Positions 1-11,495 of a stretch of 64,000 nucleotides of DNA are shown one piece after another. Source of the DNA: Ascidia mentula (Eukaryota; Chordata; Ascidiacea; Phlebobranchia; Ascidiidae); NCBI GenBank assembly GCA_947561715.1, contig OX387203.1:18414001-18478000 (forward strand). The letters are read 5' to 3'. Positions within the stretch are counted from its first letter, which is position 1; each line of letters starts with the position of its first letter. A program made the translations under genes and the position numbers. The notes under the pieces were generated by a model. That model was not told the origin of the DNA, searched no databases, and saw only the letters and a program-made list of their open reading frames with translations.

Positions 1-1664
1 TCGAAAGTTACCATTGTTATAACCCACAATTATACAGAATGTTGCTTATTAAAAAAAACCTGTTTAAAACCCAATCTCATAGTAGTAAAATATTGACGAA
101 TGCATCTCAAAGTGGACCGCGAAAACATAAACCGATGAAATTGCGAGCTGAAGAGGTTGGGCACTGATCTTACCAATATACTCACCGAAACCTTAACCAT
201 GGAAATATTTTTTAACATTAAGACAAAGGCGACATCTAGAGGATGCAATTGTTCGTTTCAGCAATGTTGTTGAGTGAATAAACAGATTGTAATTTTGAAA
301 CAAACAATATATTCTATGTAGCTGCTACGAAATTAAATTTCATACAGACGTTTCGATTGTAACCACAATCATTCTTGATGTGAAATGCAGACGAGAAGAC
401 AAATTGTTTACTGTAAAGTAACATGAATGTGGTAACAGTTTATTTTAGCTGATTATAATTGTCATTTGAGCAAGTGGTATGAAAGATCGGATATTTTTAT
501 TATAGATTTTACGTAGTGATTTTCCAACGTATTTTATTGAAAACACACTTTGGTTGCGCTCAGGCTTTATTAACGTGTTATCGTCGTCATTTTACAGCAA
601 AAATGTTAAAAAATTATATGTTTTGTCTGTGCTGAGTGCGACGCGGACGCACATTAAGGGTCATACATGTTATTAAAAGTTTCATGGATTTTGACTGAGA
701 AGCTATGGAGTGGTATGTATGTCGACCATGCTGTAAAATTAATGGTTTATAGCTGGTTGGTCTTCATTGATGCTTGTACGACGTAACCTTGGATTAGAAG
801 GGACCCAAGCAATTAGCTTTCAAACAACAATGGCCGTTATAATGTTTCTGTTGCTGCCATGCATATTGTAATTTCTGTTCTTCTGGCACAACAAAAACGT
901 AACTTTATTCCGGACATTTTGCAACAATGAAGGTTATAGAGTGAAATTTATCGCCTTTCGGACAGCCTCATTCTACGATCACCGACAATGCACCAACATT
1001 TGAAATGTCTTTTTCATAGAGTGCTCAGTGACCGACTTGACTAAAGTAGGGCCGGGTTGATGTCAGGGCGATAATGTTTCAGAAGGAAAAATGACAAGTC
1101 TTGTCGGGAAAGAATCTGAATATTTTGATCTGTGTTTTGCTTATGTCTTACATTTCAATGCAAAATTTCCCGGCAGAAAACGATCTTTGTGGTAAGTCCA
1201 AAAACCTCATGATTTCGAAATGTTTCCAGACCCTAGTTTCGTGACTTGTTCGTGAGTGCTTTGGATCGTGAATCACTTTATAAATTTGCCAGGCGCTCAA
1301 AGATCTGCCATATAGTTGTTTGCAATGGCTTTTGCACTTGCACCACAATAAGTTATCTATGTTTAGCATGCGTCCAATATTGTGGTCAGTTATACGCTGG
1401 AGTTTATAGTTGTTAAATTCGTGATTACAAAATGCAGATTCTTTTAAAAAAATTATAAATAAGTTCAAGGTTCACCTGAAAAGGCTTGGTGTTTTTTTGT
1501 TGTTGTGAAAACATCAGTGCTTTTGCGTAGTTTGTGAAAAGCTGCAAAAAATGTTGTTTGCAAAAATAGAGGATCTCCATCACCGTATGTGAAGGTCGCC
1601 TGACAAGTTGTGCGCTTGCGCACCAGTATACCTTGGCCACAATATACCCCAGTGAAACCACTGA
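1..1664. other. no recognisable gene
   Basis: I see no supported gene here. The open frames are short, lack domain-like composition and are not flanked by convincing splice sites. The base composition is that of ordinary AT-rich intergenic DNA. Confidence 0.5.
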
Positions 1665-1738
1665 GCTCCTGTAGCTCAGTTGGTAGAGCGTTGGGCGTAG
1701 TTAGCCCAGGGTCGTGAGTTCAAACCTCACCGGGAGCT
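1665..1738 (+). tRNA. tRNA-like gene, anticodon AGT (Thr) by position
   Basis: The acceptor strands GCTCCTG and CGGGAGC pair over 7 bp with one G-U. The D arm is GCTC/GAGC, and the T arm is GTGAG/CTCAC around TTCAAAC. Box A (TAGCTCAGTTGGTAGAGC) and box B are close to consensus. The anticodon loop reads GTAGTTA, so U33 is followed by AGT. The anticodon stem is odd: it can form 6 bp (TTGGGC/GCCCAG) and the molecule has one nucleotide more than usual between the D stem and the anticodon stem. It could be a real tRNA-Thr, a diverged pseudogene or the head of a tRNA-derived SINE. No obvious RNA polymerase III T-run follows immediately; the first T run is the TTTTT a few bases after the 3' end. Confidence 0.6.
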
Positions 1739-1839
1739 TGATTTTTCAGATTTCGCTCCGACTTGTCTGGAAAAATGGCAGATCCAGCTTGGCTGTAATG
1801 CCTTGGCTGCGAAGCCAGTGAACCTTATGATTAGAATAT

Positions 1840-1940
1840 TAGAAGTGCGATCGCCAAATATAAAGGGACTGTGCAGTGGGGCGATCCTGCCTTGCTATGC
1901 GAAAGCATGGCATTACTTCTGCATGCACCGAAGTATGTTT
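1840..1940 (-). repeat. inverted fragment of the array flank repeat
   Basis: This stretch is the reverse complement of a block found in direct orientation at about 41.76-41.86, 44.21-44.30 and 62.68-62.77 kb. That block holds the GGCGATCACAGCTC and GCAAGGCAGGATCGCC words. It shows that a piece of the array flank was moved and inverted at the left end of the window. Confidence 0.7.
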
Positions 1941-2223
1941 GTTTATAACGCTATAATCATAAAAACGCTTTTTTCTGCGTGACAACGAATATTTGATACT
2001 TTGAAAAAAATCAATCACAAAAAAAAAGAAGGCGAACTCCGCTTGAATAATATGCAAAACTCACACTGAGTCTGCCGCCTAATAAAGATTATGTTATGCG
2101 ACAAAATACTTGATAGTTCTGAATTTTTGGCATTACGAACTTTCACTTCCCGTGTTGAAGGTGCTGTTCTTAATGAAGTTCATGCCTCGCGTTTACTTCG
2201 GAGTTAAATGCCTCTCAGCATGT

Positions 2224-3150
2224 GACAGTCCATTAAAATTGATCGTAATTATCATATTCAACTCGTGCACGAGGAATTTAAGGCAATAAAGACCACCCTG
2301 CGATCCAATGGCTACCCTACGGCTTTTCTGGACCGTTGTGTTTATACTTTCCTACAGAAGCATCACACCCAAACCCAGGTTAAAGAGACCACAAAGCAAC
2401 CCCAGCAACACCTGCTTATACGACTTCCTTATCTCGGCCTTGCTTCAAAACACCTATCAAAGGAAATTCGCACAATGTCACCCAGCTCACACAAGGCAAC
2501 ACACAACTGCGTCTCTTCTTTGATAGCACCAAGCTTGGCACCTTATTTCCTCTAAAAGACCGGGAACCAACGCTAACCAGATCCAACGTTGTCTACCGCG
2601 TCACGTGCTCCTGCGGTTCGTCATATATCGGCCAGACAAAACGCCACCTCATCACGAGACTCAAAGAGCATATGACGAGCCCGTCGTCGGAGGTTTGTCA
2701 ACATCTTGTGTCAAATCCATCACACAGGATCGACTTTAATAACCCAACCATCCTTGGACAGACTGAAGGAAAGCGGTGCTTATCTTTCTTGGAAACTATC
2801 CACATCCAAAATTTTAGGCCGCTTTTAAATGCCGACACATCCTCTGTGCCACTACGACTTTTTAATATATAAACCGTGTATTTTATAATGTTTTTTAATT
2901 TTTATTCTTTTTATTTCTTTATTTTTATGTTTTTTTTGTTTATCCTGCACAGTGCCTTTAATTTGTTTTTACCTATCACTACCACAGGAAACTCTGTTCG
3001 GCTCCATTCTTAACAATCGCGCTTATTTAATTCCACGCCTTTTTCTATAACTTCGCAACCGTACCATTTTTGCCGATCCGCCTTCATTTGTATTGATAAT
3101 GGTTGTAGAAAACTATCGAAACGTTTACATGGAGTTTTCCAGCACTGTAT
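2224..3150 (+). mobile_element. Penelope-like retroelement relic, 3' part
   Basis: Pieces of frame resemble the C-terminal part of a Penelope-like reverse transcriptase, for example LRSNGYPTAFLDRC. They are followed by a GIY-YIG endonuclease segment with the family signature VYRVTCSCGSSYIGQTKR near 2,596-2,650. The last part, ending in LRLFNI, reaches a stop near 2,872. A T-rich 3' tail follows, and then a CGAAACGT word near 3,117 that resembles the 3' hammerhead-type motif of such elements. The coding part is truncated at its 5' end and broken several times, so it is an old fossil. Confidence 0.7.
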
Positions 3151-4625
3151 GGGCTATTCTGTTTATATTGACGACTTAATTATAATTGCAGGTGGCCAGG
3201 AGGTAATTGTGCTGTGACTGCTGTTGGAGCTTGGTAGCATCGTGCTTGTTCATATGCCCGTCTCAATGGTCTGTGGTCGAGAACTTCTACTCTTTTCAAC
3301 ACTATGAGTTGGTTGGATTGGAAGAGATCATATGAAAAAATCATGAGCTCTAAGATGAAAGTGAAATGCGAATAAATGTTGGGGAGGTTTAAGTGACGAA
3401 AATTAACATTGCGTCGTTAGTTACCATGGCAACGTTGTGTTGATTTACAATTATTGAGAGACATTGTTAATACTTTTACCAGTTTTGATAAAGGCTTTAA
3501 ATCGTAAATAACATGAAAGCAATTATACCAAACCGAATTTATTCCTCAAATCTTTACTATTTTTGTGTTAATAGCGAACGTCACCTTCCTGCATGTTTGT
3601 TATTACCATGGTATTTGTAGGGTGTTACTTAAAACGTCTACACAAATAATAACACTGACGTATATCTGACTCCTGATAAAAAGGCTGCTATCAGACCCAA
3701 AGTCAATCGATCAGTTTAATACATAATAAACAAGCGCACGAGGATTAACAATAACACGTTACAAACCACGCGTACAAAAAGTCTCTGTCCTATATGTCCT
3801 TTGTCCTCTGTCCCTTCGCATCTTTTTTACGCAAAATACATGTGGCCTATACAGAAAATGCATACCGGGTTATTTGAGTTCGGATTACCACGTGACTCAT
3901 TTAAAAAGGCGGCTTGTTGCTGGAAGTGTCAACGAACGAATAGCACGTTCGCCGTAAATGAATTGAACTTGGTTTACAGCGTGATAATTATCCGACGTTA
4001 AAAAATACACGGTTGATGCCAGAAAAACACAACATAATAATTGCAAATATGACGTCGACACTACTTATTATTACACTTTGTGTGTTTCGGATGCCACTTC
4101 TTCAATAGAATTATGTCAACGTGTCAATTAGATATTGACAACATATTCCGTTTTATCATTCCTAGTATATCGTGTCGTTGTTGTAATATTGCATGCAACC
4201 GTTTCGATGCTTTATGTTAATAATCCATGTAAATATTGATCCATCCGATTTGACAGTTAATTTCCGATTCGAGGATGACAGAAAATTTGATTCAGTTCAG
4301 TTTGGCTTTCTCCGATAAACCCCAAAAATGCATTCACGCCAATTTATCGCAAGTATTTACAGCATGGGAAAGGTTTGATGGTAAATTGTGTAACAAGTTC
4401 TTGTCAACACGCAGGTCCTCAGTGCAGTCCAAATGATGACGTCACGGCCGTGGGCCTTCGAGTGGCGTCTGTCACGTGTTTCATTGTTTTTGTCTGTTCA
4501 GTTACCTGCCTACCTCTGCGCACACCTTGCTACAACTCACTCTTACTTGACACTGATGATGAACACAGTGGTGTTCAATTAATCGTAACTTGTAAGTTTT
4601 CATCCTGCAAAGCGTGTTGTGAAAT
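3150..4625. other. no recognisable gene
   Basis: No supported gene is visible. The plus-strand frame at 4,375-4,629 has no domain-like features and overlaps the end of the better minus-strand exon at 4,626-4,924. Confidence 0.4.
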
Positions 4626-4924
4626 CTAATTATTCATTTTGGGTAAGTCGACGACCAAATTTTGAACCTCAAATCGCACTGTGATATAGCTGCCACTGCT
4701 TATTGCGTTGATTGCAACAGCTTGCACATACGTCATCAGCCCATGTTCGGGATAGACTTGGTTTTTGTAAAGTCCGGTGTAGATTGGGCTCTCGTGATGA
4801 ATCCCCACAACATATTTATTTCCTTGTTTAACTTTTAACAAACGACTCGACTTCGTGTCAGTGTGAACGACCTGAGGCAATGTCAGTGCAGCACATAAAG
4901 TCCATATCAGTGTAGGGAGATACC
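4626..4924 (-). CDS. exon of an unidentified secreted or membrane protein
   Basis: After an acceptor (a T-rich tract ending TTTAAG at 4,925) the frame opens with a hydrophobic stretch, YLPTLIWTLCAALTLPQ, that looks like a signal peptide. About 80 polar residues follow, including KQGNKYVVGIHHESPIY and GSYITVRFEVQNL, before a stop at 4,626. The alternation of beta-type segments suggests a small extracellular domain, but I do not recognise the family. The start codon would lie in an upstream exon that I could not find. The frame may also continue by splicing instead of using this stop. It lies downstream of the small membrane gene at 6.3-7.0 kb on the same strand and could be a separate gene. 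Confidence 0.35.
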
Positions 4925-4939
4925 CTTAAATAACAATAA

Positions 4940-6260
4940 TGATCACAAACGCTATCTTTTGCTTCAAAACTAAGGGTTGTCCATCATAAATGTTTGATAC
5001 AACCCAAATGTGATTTCCATGTTCTCGCGCCGACACATTTTAGTGCCCTGCATTGCAATGTTCTGTTACTCATTTTTCTGCTTATTGTAAATATTTCCAA
5101 CAATCCTGGCTTGCTGTTCGTTAATATCTTGGTTCACAATCAAACTCCAACATGTAACCACGACCGTGTTATATTCGTGGAATTTATTTTATCTGATATC
5201 ATGAATTGCAACAAATACAGGGGCAGCAACATTCGCCTACATCGTGTTATGTAGCGGAGTGATAGATCCAACATTTCCCACATACATTATGTTAAGAAAC
5301 AACCAATGTTGGTGCAGTTATACGTATTTTTGTTAAGTACGAATCACGCCATACGTGTCGTACTTTGTTTGAATTGGTATACGGAATTCTTGAAAATCCA
5401 CTGCCAATCGAAAAGTTAGCGGAGAAAAATGAACGCGTACTTTATAAAATTCATGTTTGTTTTAAAGCTTAAATGAAAGATAACAACAGGCAAATAAATG
5501 TATCAGTTGGATTGCTCAACGGGTGTGCAGGTTTGTTTTAACTGATTATGACGTAATAAATGTCTGACAATACATTTCCGCTCCGAAAACAATGCTGTAA
5601 AAAGTTTGTTTCATACGTCATAAAGCAATTTAGACAAAGCTACTACTCGTTCAGTTTGTAAATTTGCGAAAAATACTGATCAGGTTTCAAACAAAGATCG
5701 TAAAGCGTGGGTTATTAAATTACTTAGCGTTCAAAAGTTGTGCAAAACATATAATTGCTCTTCACAACTGTTACTTTCTCATCACCAGTTGTCTATCTAA
5801 TCACGTGCCACGTTTTGCAACACTTTCATGCTCTGGTGCTCCTAGTGACTTAAATGGATGAAGGTTAAATTGAAGCTCAATTGTATTTCGAAAATTAGAA
5901 GCACATTACAATTATCCTCAAATTGCTCTGATTGGAAAATAAAACAACCAGAAATTGTCAACTGCATTGGAAGTGGACTCTCGTACGTTTGCAATATGTG
6001 TCGCAAAGATGTTCTAGAGCACAATCTGTCTGGTGACGCATAAATCGTTTTTGTTCTAATTCATGACATCACTCTTTGCTTTATTATTTAAACTTAACGT
6101 ACACAAAATTCTCACGACAAAAGTGGATTCATCTAATAGCTCTGATACAGTTACAATGCAATATATTGTTTTAACATAAATCGATAATATTATTTAGAGC
6201 TGAGATTAAAACTAAACACATTTCATGTAAGCTTCCTCAGGGTTGTTTTTCACACTCGTA
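4940..6260. other. no recognisable gene
   Basis: Only short frames are present on both strands and none has a convincing domain or splice context. The two opposing frames near 5,842-6,043 overlap each other and look like chance. Confidence 0.4.
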
Positions 6261-6274
6261 TTTACGTAAAGCGG

Positions 6275-6968
6275 TTATTTGATGACGTCATAGTTGTGGA
6301 CAACTTTGTTTCTTTCGGCTCGATTTCTTGGTTCTGTGAAAAATAAACCAACACATATTTCTCAACCCCGACGATTTTGATGAAATATATGGAAAGGGTT
6401 AATTTAAACTTAAGTTGTTGAGGTAAGTTTGGTTTACTGAGGAAATGTGTTAACTCACCTATAGAAGCAACATTTTCCATAAGGTTGATTTGAAGATCAA
6501 TTCTAAATATCACATTATTACAAATCCTACTAGTTGAAAACAAGTAACGTTAATCATAAGCAACAACACACAGACTTACATATGTTTTGTACGCGACCAG
6601 AAGCAGATAATCCCAATGACAACAGCAACAATAATAATGCCATCAAGTGCCAAAGAGGCTATGTCCATGATTGCAGGGTCGTGACTGTATTGGATTGCAT
6701 CTGACGAACGAGTGAGAATTGCTGCTCAAGGCAAACAAAAGCATTTGTTCGGGAAAGTGGAAATTCTCTTTCTTAAGTTAATAAAAATGAACGTACGAAT
6801 GGAGGCTGCAGAATTTGGTTTTGATTCGTTTGTAGCAGAAGTTTGGAGATGAATGGTTACGGTTGTAGCTGGGTTTGGTTTGTAAGAGGCTGCGTAGGTT
6901 GTGGCGTGACTCGTTGCTATTGTCCTCGTTGTTGTTGTGCTTGGTGTTACCATTAAACATGTGCACGT
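6275..6968 (-). CDS. small single-pass membrane protein, copy A (partial model)
   Basis: Four exons join in phase: 6,797-6,968, 6,580-6,700, 6,459-6,502 and 6,275-6,333 (396 nt, stop included). The first codes for a Thr/Ser-rich, mucin-like stalk (TTTTRTIATSHATT). The second holds a membrane helix, IASLALDGIIIVAVVIGIIC, ending with a FWSRTK stop-transfer motif. The last two give a short basic cytoplasmic tail ending NYDVIK. The tail contains a YxxI motif that could be a sorting or SH2-type site; that is inference. Donors are GTACGT, GTAAGT and GTGAGT. The upstream exon with a signal peptide is not identified; a Met lies at the sixth residue of the first exon. Compared with copy B, the TM exon lost the first acceptor AG and would use one 9 nt downstream. 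I do not recognise the family. Confidence 0.45.
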
Positions 6969-6969
6969 C

Positions 6970-7226
6970 TAACATATAAGCAACCTAACAGTGTTTGTAG
7001 AATATTAATTTAAGTTGGATTTTTAACCAAGGTGTTTTCTGACATGTCGATCGTGCACCGTATCTCGATATGTATTTCTAAGTAATTTCCAATACAGCGA
7101 TCATGCACAAAACTCTGTTTGTTGATGCTCAGAAAATATATTTCGCCTAAAGACATCATCAGCTTCTGATTCAAATACAACCCGTTTTGAATAACATTTA
7201 TCACATTAAGAAACTGATCGTGCCTT
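6970..7226. repeat. array flank repeat, copy A
   Basis: This block matches 41,045-41,280 and, over its end, 62,165-62,195, including the words AAGACATCATCAGCTTCT and ACATTTATCACA. It precedes the transposon boundary at about 7,227, where copies B and C continue with different sequence. Confidence 0.6.
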
Positions 7227-7541
7227 CCCAATCGGAAAAATTATGTTCGATCTTACTAGACTTATCACCATGTCATGTGTGATGATACGATAGTCTAGCC
7301 ATATCTCCCCACTTGTTATTATCCTAGGGTATGTAAGGAAATGTAACATCGGTCAAAGATAAATTGTCGTGCATAAATCATCTCTGATATCATGCTTGTA
7401 CAATGCCAGAGATCACAGGTATTACCCCTATATCTTTCTTGATCCACGCTCGATTCAGTCACACTAAACATGTTAGGCAATCAGTGAAATTTATTCACAT
7501 ACAGTTTTGCGAAACGAAATTAGAAATGACTGCAAGTACAC

Positions 7542-9258
7542 TCAGTCTGAGGCACTTGATGAAAGACTATCATCAGATGACACATATTTATCTGTATCAG
7601 CAGAGGACACAGATGTTGTTGAATCATCAGTGAATGCAGATATTGCTGTATCATCAGTGGATGCAGATGTTCCTCTGTCATGAGATTGTTCTGTATCATG
7701 ACTCTTATCAATGTCCCTTGGCCTCTTTCTTATTCTTCCTCCATCCCAATCTGCAGCACCTGACAGTACTGCCTTGATGTCATTGATGACATCTTGCCCA
7801 TTAGCCAACTTATGACTTGTAAACTGCAGGCATTCTAAACAAAAACAAAGCAAATAAAATATCAGCACTGTTGTAGCGAGGTGTTTATTCGAGGTACAAA
7901 CTAAAGGAATGACACAATGGGCGAATAAACCACAGGGGACGAGAGTAAAAGAAAAAAGGCAATTTGTCCGGTTCGCTGTAGGAGCGCAAACGTAGTTAGA
8001 GAGGCAGCTACACTGTCATATTTTCTAAACTTAACATGACCTACAAAGTCAAAAAATTTTTAAGAAAAATAACAACTTACTACGAAGGACATCATCTAAT
8101 GAAGAACCACGAAATGTTTTTTTTGTAGCTTTTCGTTGGCATCCAAGCCCCGACCAAGAGTATGTCATGGCCAATGATCTCGTCATGAAGCACTTCATAA
8201 ATGACCTTACTGTCGAGCGTAACATTCTTCTTTCTATTTTTCTGGCAACAATTTCATAGTCCTGTGAAGTGAAAAGTCAGCTTGAAACATGCAAGAGCAT
8301 GTTCACACATATGTTGCATATAAAAAACAAACACAATCTTGCTTTAAAGTGATCCAGAATTTCATTCAGTTCTTTGTCAGATGAAGCTGGTTGAAATGTT
8401 GGCATTTTAGTTTCTGTTAAAGTTTGTTTTTGTCCTACATCTTTGGCTGTTGCAAGAACCTCTTCAATTTGGACTTTATTTGCTTTTACAATGTTCAATA
8501 TATTTGCAACATCAGTTTTGATCATTTTCATTTCCCAGTGCATGTTACTGAGGTTGGTTGCATCATCAACTTTGGCTTTTTTTTGGGAGCTGGCTGTTGC
8601 GGAGTAATAAACATTCTGCAAAGCAAGCACAGCAAACTTTAATTGCAACAAGTGTGAAAAAATATTTGTAAGCTTTACACCCAAACTACCTTTTTGGGTA
8701 AATAGCATTTTCCCTTAGTAGTGTAGGCATTTTTAAAGTTTTGGGGCTACCATCATCCTCAGAAGACTCATTGAATTCCTCTGCAGTATATGCCTTTTTT
8801 ATGCACCGATCATGTGAATCTAAATAACACATTACACAATATTGTAATTTAAAAGTCTGCATATTACTCAGCTAATAAAAGTATAAATTTTGCATGAAGA
8901 TTCACATACCCCATTCCATTAAACTGTGCTTTTTGAATAGTAACACATTTTATATTTTTAATTTTACAAATTTTGGTTAAACAAATTACACCAAAAGATC
9001 TGAAACCAGTTGCCAAATCAGAGCTGCTTAAATAATAGGTCACAAAGTAAAACAATGGAAATACCCACTTGACTGACATAATATTTCACATGAATACACC
9101 TTCCAAGTTTCTTCAGATAACACTTTATTCTTCACCATGCTTTGCACATTACTATCGTCTGGTGGCCATCTACAACGAGTTTCACCGAGCATCCAATGTT
9201 TGTACACAATGTCAGATTTTTTTCCTCGGACAAACCTCACGCACACAAAATTTTTCAT
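7542..9258 (-). CDS. DUF4806-type protein of the DNA transposon (multi-exon)
   Basis: The N-terminal exon ends near 9,088 and starts MKNFVCVRFV, with RCRWPPDD and SEETWKVY. That matches the usual N-terminal domain of transposon-linked DUF4806 proteins. An acidic linker follows at about 8,690-8,830 (YTAEEFNESSEDDG), then a coiled-coil-like exon at about 8,350-8,605, then the DUF4806 core at 8,081-8,261 with RSFMKCFMTRSLAMTYSW. A Ser/Asp-rich C-terminus lies at 7,542-7,834 (DWDGGRIRKRPRD). Splice signals are readable for most exons. The reading frame slips by one base in an A-run near 8,575-8,582, so either the gene is decaying or the run length is an assembly error. The protein is a predicted accessory factor; its function in such elements is unknown. 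Confidence 0.6.
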
Positions 9259-9505
9259 TTTTTAGCTTTGTAGATTAATAAACAAACAAATAAAATGCAA
9301 CTGTTAAAGGAGTTTATACTGTAGTGTAAAAGGAATTTTATAAAATTGGCAATACACTCAATGAAGCAAATCCATAGCGACCAACTTTTTACCATAAGGC
9401 AATAAAAAACATTTCACAACAGACATGTCAAATGGCAGTATATCATAATCATTATTTAAATTGGAAACAACATATATGCCAACAGCAAAAGATGAAACTG
9501 GTGTT

Positions 9506-11495
9506 TTAATCAGTTCTTTTAAACAGTTCTTTCATTGTTAAATATTTTTTAACCACAAAAAAATGGGATATATTAATTGAAACAATATCATTTACTTCAG
9601 CAATTACTGATCCCCTTCTAATGGTTGAATTTGCAATATTTGCTACAGAAATAATACAACCATTTAGCAACTTGGCCTTTTTGTAATGCTGCACATTTCT
9701 TCCTTCAAAACTAGGTAATGAAATTCCATGTAAATTGTGTTTATGAACACAACCTGGAGGTGATAATAAAAGTTCCCTTTTAATGGAAATCAAAATGCTT
9801 TCATTCTGATGAAATGCATGTGTTCCCACTTGCTCAAATGGTTTATAGCCTGAATGCAAACATTGTTTTAACATCCCCAAATAACTTTCAAAAGGAAAAC
9901 AGTTAATTAGTTCCAAAGAACCATAAAGATCACAGTCGTCTGGCAAGTGAACTAAACTGTGCACATTATATGACATGAATCCATCCCCGTAATGCTTGGG
10001 GCAATCGATACAAAAATCATTAAAAAAATTTCGGGACATATCAATATCTGCATTTGTAGCACATGGTGATAGCAATTTTCTCATTGAAATACTGAATTTG
10101 ATGAAATGTTTGTATTTTTGCCTTGGTAAAACTGCCTTGTCCTTAAGGAGCACAAAGCCAACATACAACAGAAACATCCGAAATTCTGCAGCTTTCCAAT
10201 AACATAAATCTGCCATGGGCCTGAGTTTGCTATTAAATTCTTTTGGGACATATTCCTTTAAGCCATGGACTTTACTGTCAAGAAGTCTGATGGAAAAACG
10301 AGAAAGTTGTGCATGTCGTTTTCTGCAAAATATACAAAAGTAATTAATTTCATACAATGTATTCCAGGTCAAAAGCCAATAAAACTGTTTATTACCGAGT
10401 AGATCCATTCCAAAAGGAAAGTAAACGTTTCATAACACCAAGGCAGGCAAGGTGCATGTAATCCAGTACGAAGCTTGAAACCATTGGGATCCCAAACTCC
10501 ATTAGTACAGAAGTCCCATTGTGGTGAGAAGAGCATGAATGTGAGGCAAACAATTCATCAGTTCTAGGCTGACAGTTAGTTTCCAAAAAACATACATGTC
10601 TTGACAAAGAATCATATTTTCCCAAAATTTGGCATCGCTCACAACTGCTATAACCTGAGTGAGTCTTAATTTTTTTTAAGGATGACCTGGCTGGGGCATC
10701 ACAAACAAAAATGCAATTTTTGCTGAGATTGAAGACAACATCATTAATTACAATGGGATTGAAAATGATTTCCTTTAGATCTGTCAAAAACTTGTTGAGC
10801 AATGTATTAGGATCTGGCATCTCACGGTTACAATAGATACCAGCACAAATTGGCCGCATCTTTGTTTTATACACTGACACCAAGATTGGGTATAACTTGA
10901 AATTAGGTGAATGTCGAAATAAAGGCAAACCATTTATATTTATTACTAGGCAATACTGTACACAACCAGTTGCAGTGCTAAAAAAATAACCCAACAAAGA
11001 TTTTAACGATGATATCCAATTAGGCATGTGAACATACTTGCCTTCTCCCATGTGTTCATAGGCAAGATGTGGCTGATGAATTAAAGTTTTGTAACTACAA
11101 GGAAGTTCATTATGAACTTGTTGTAGTGACTTTAAAAGAGCAGTTACAGCAACTTTAGGTACATGTACTTGTGATGAAGCCCATTCAGTAATTCTTTCAG
11201 TTACTGTTAACGGTTGCTTTACTGCATCTTGTACATTGTGTGTAACTGTAACAACAGCAGAATCTTCAAACTCATCACTTGAAGATGAAGACACATGGTT
11301 TTCATTAGGCAAACTTGGCAAATCATCATCACAAATCGAAGTTGGTGAACCTGGTAAAAAGCTTTTATTGCTGCTACAAGGCGACTCACATAATTGCTCA
11401 GCACTTTTCCGGCGAAGCCATTTTTGCTTTCGCGATAATTCACTGTAAGGTTTATGAAATGTTCTTTTCAGCTTTGGTCTTTCACCAGCGGGCAT
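9506..11495 (-). CDS. transposase-like protein of the DNA transposon
   Basis: Two exons, 10,396-11,495 and 9,506-10,322, join in phase over a 73-nt intron (donor GTAATA, acceptor TTTGCAG) and give about 638 residues. The start KRTFHKPYSELSRKQKW is the usual beginning of these invertebrate proteins. A CDAPARS segment, a Cys pair in YSSCERCQILG and the motif LDYMHLACLGVMKRLLSFW follow around residues 265-365. The C-terminal half carries YNVHSLVHLPDDC and FPFESYLGMLK, which match the conserved C-terminal region of transposase-type proteins with a DUF4218-like part. The catalytic residues are not certain from sequence alone. Both exons are fully open, so this half of the element looks recent compared with its partner gene. 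Confidence 0.65.
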
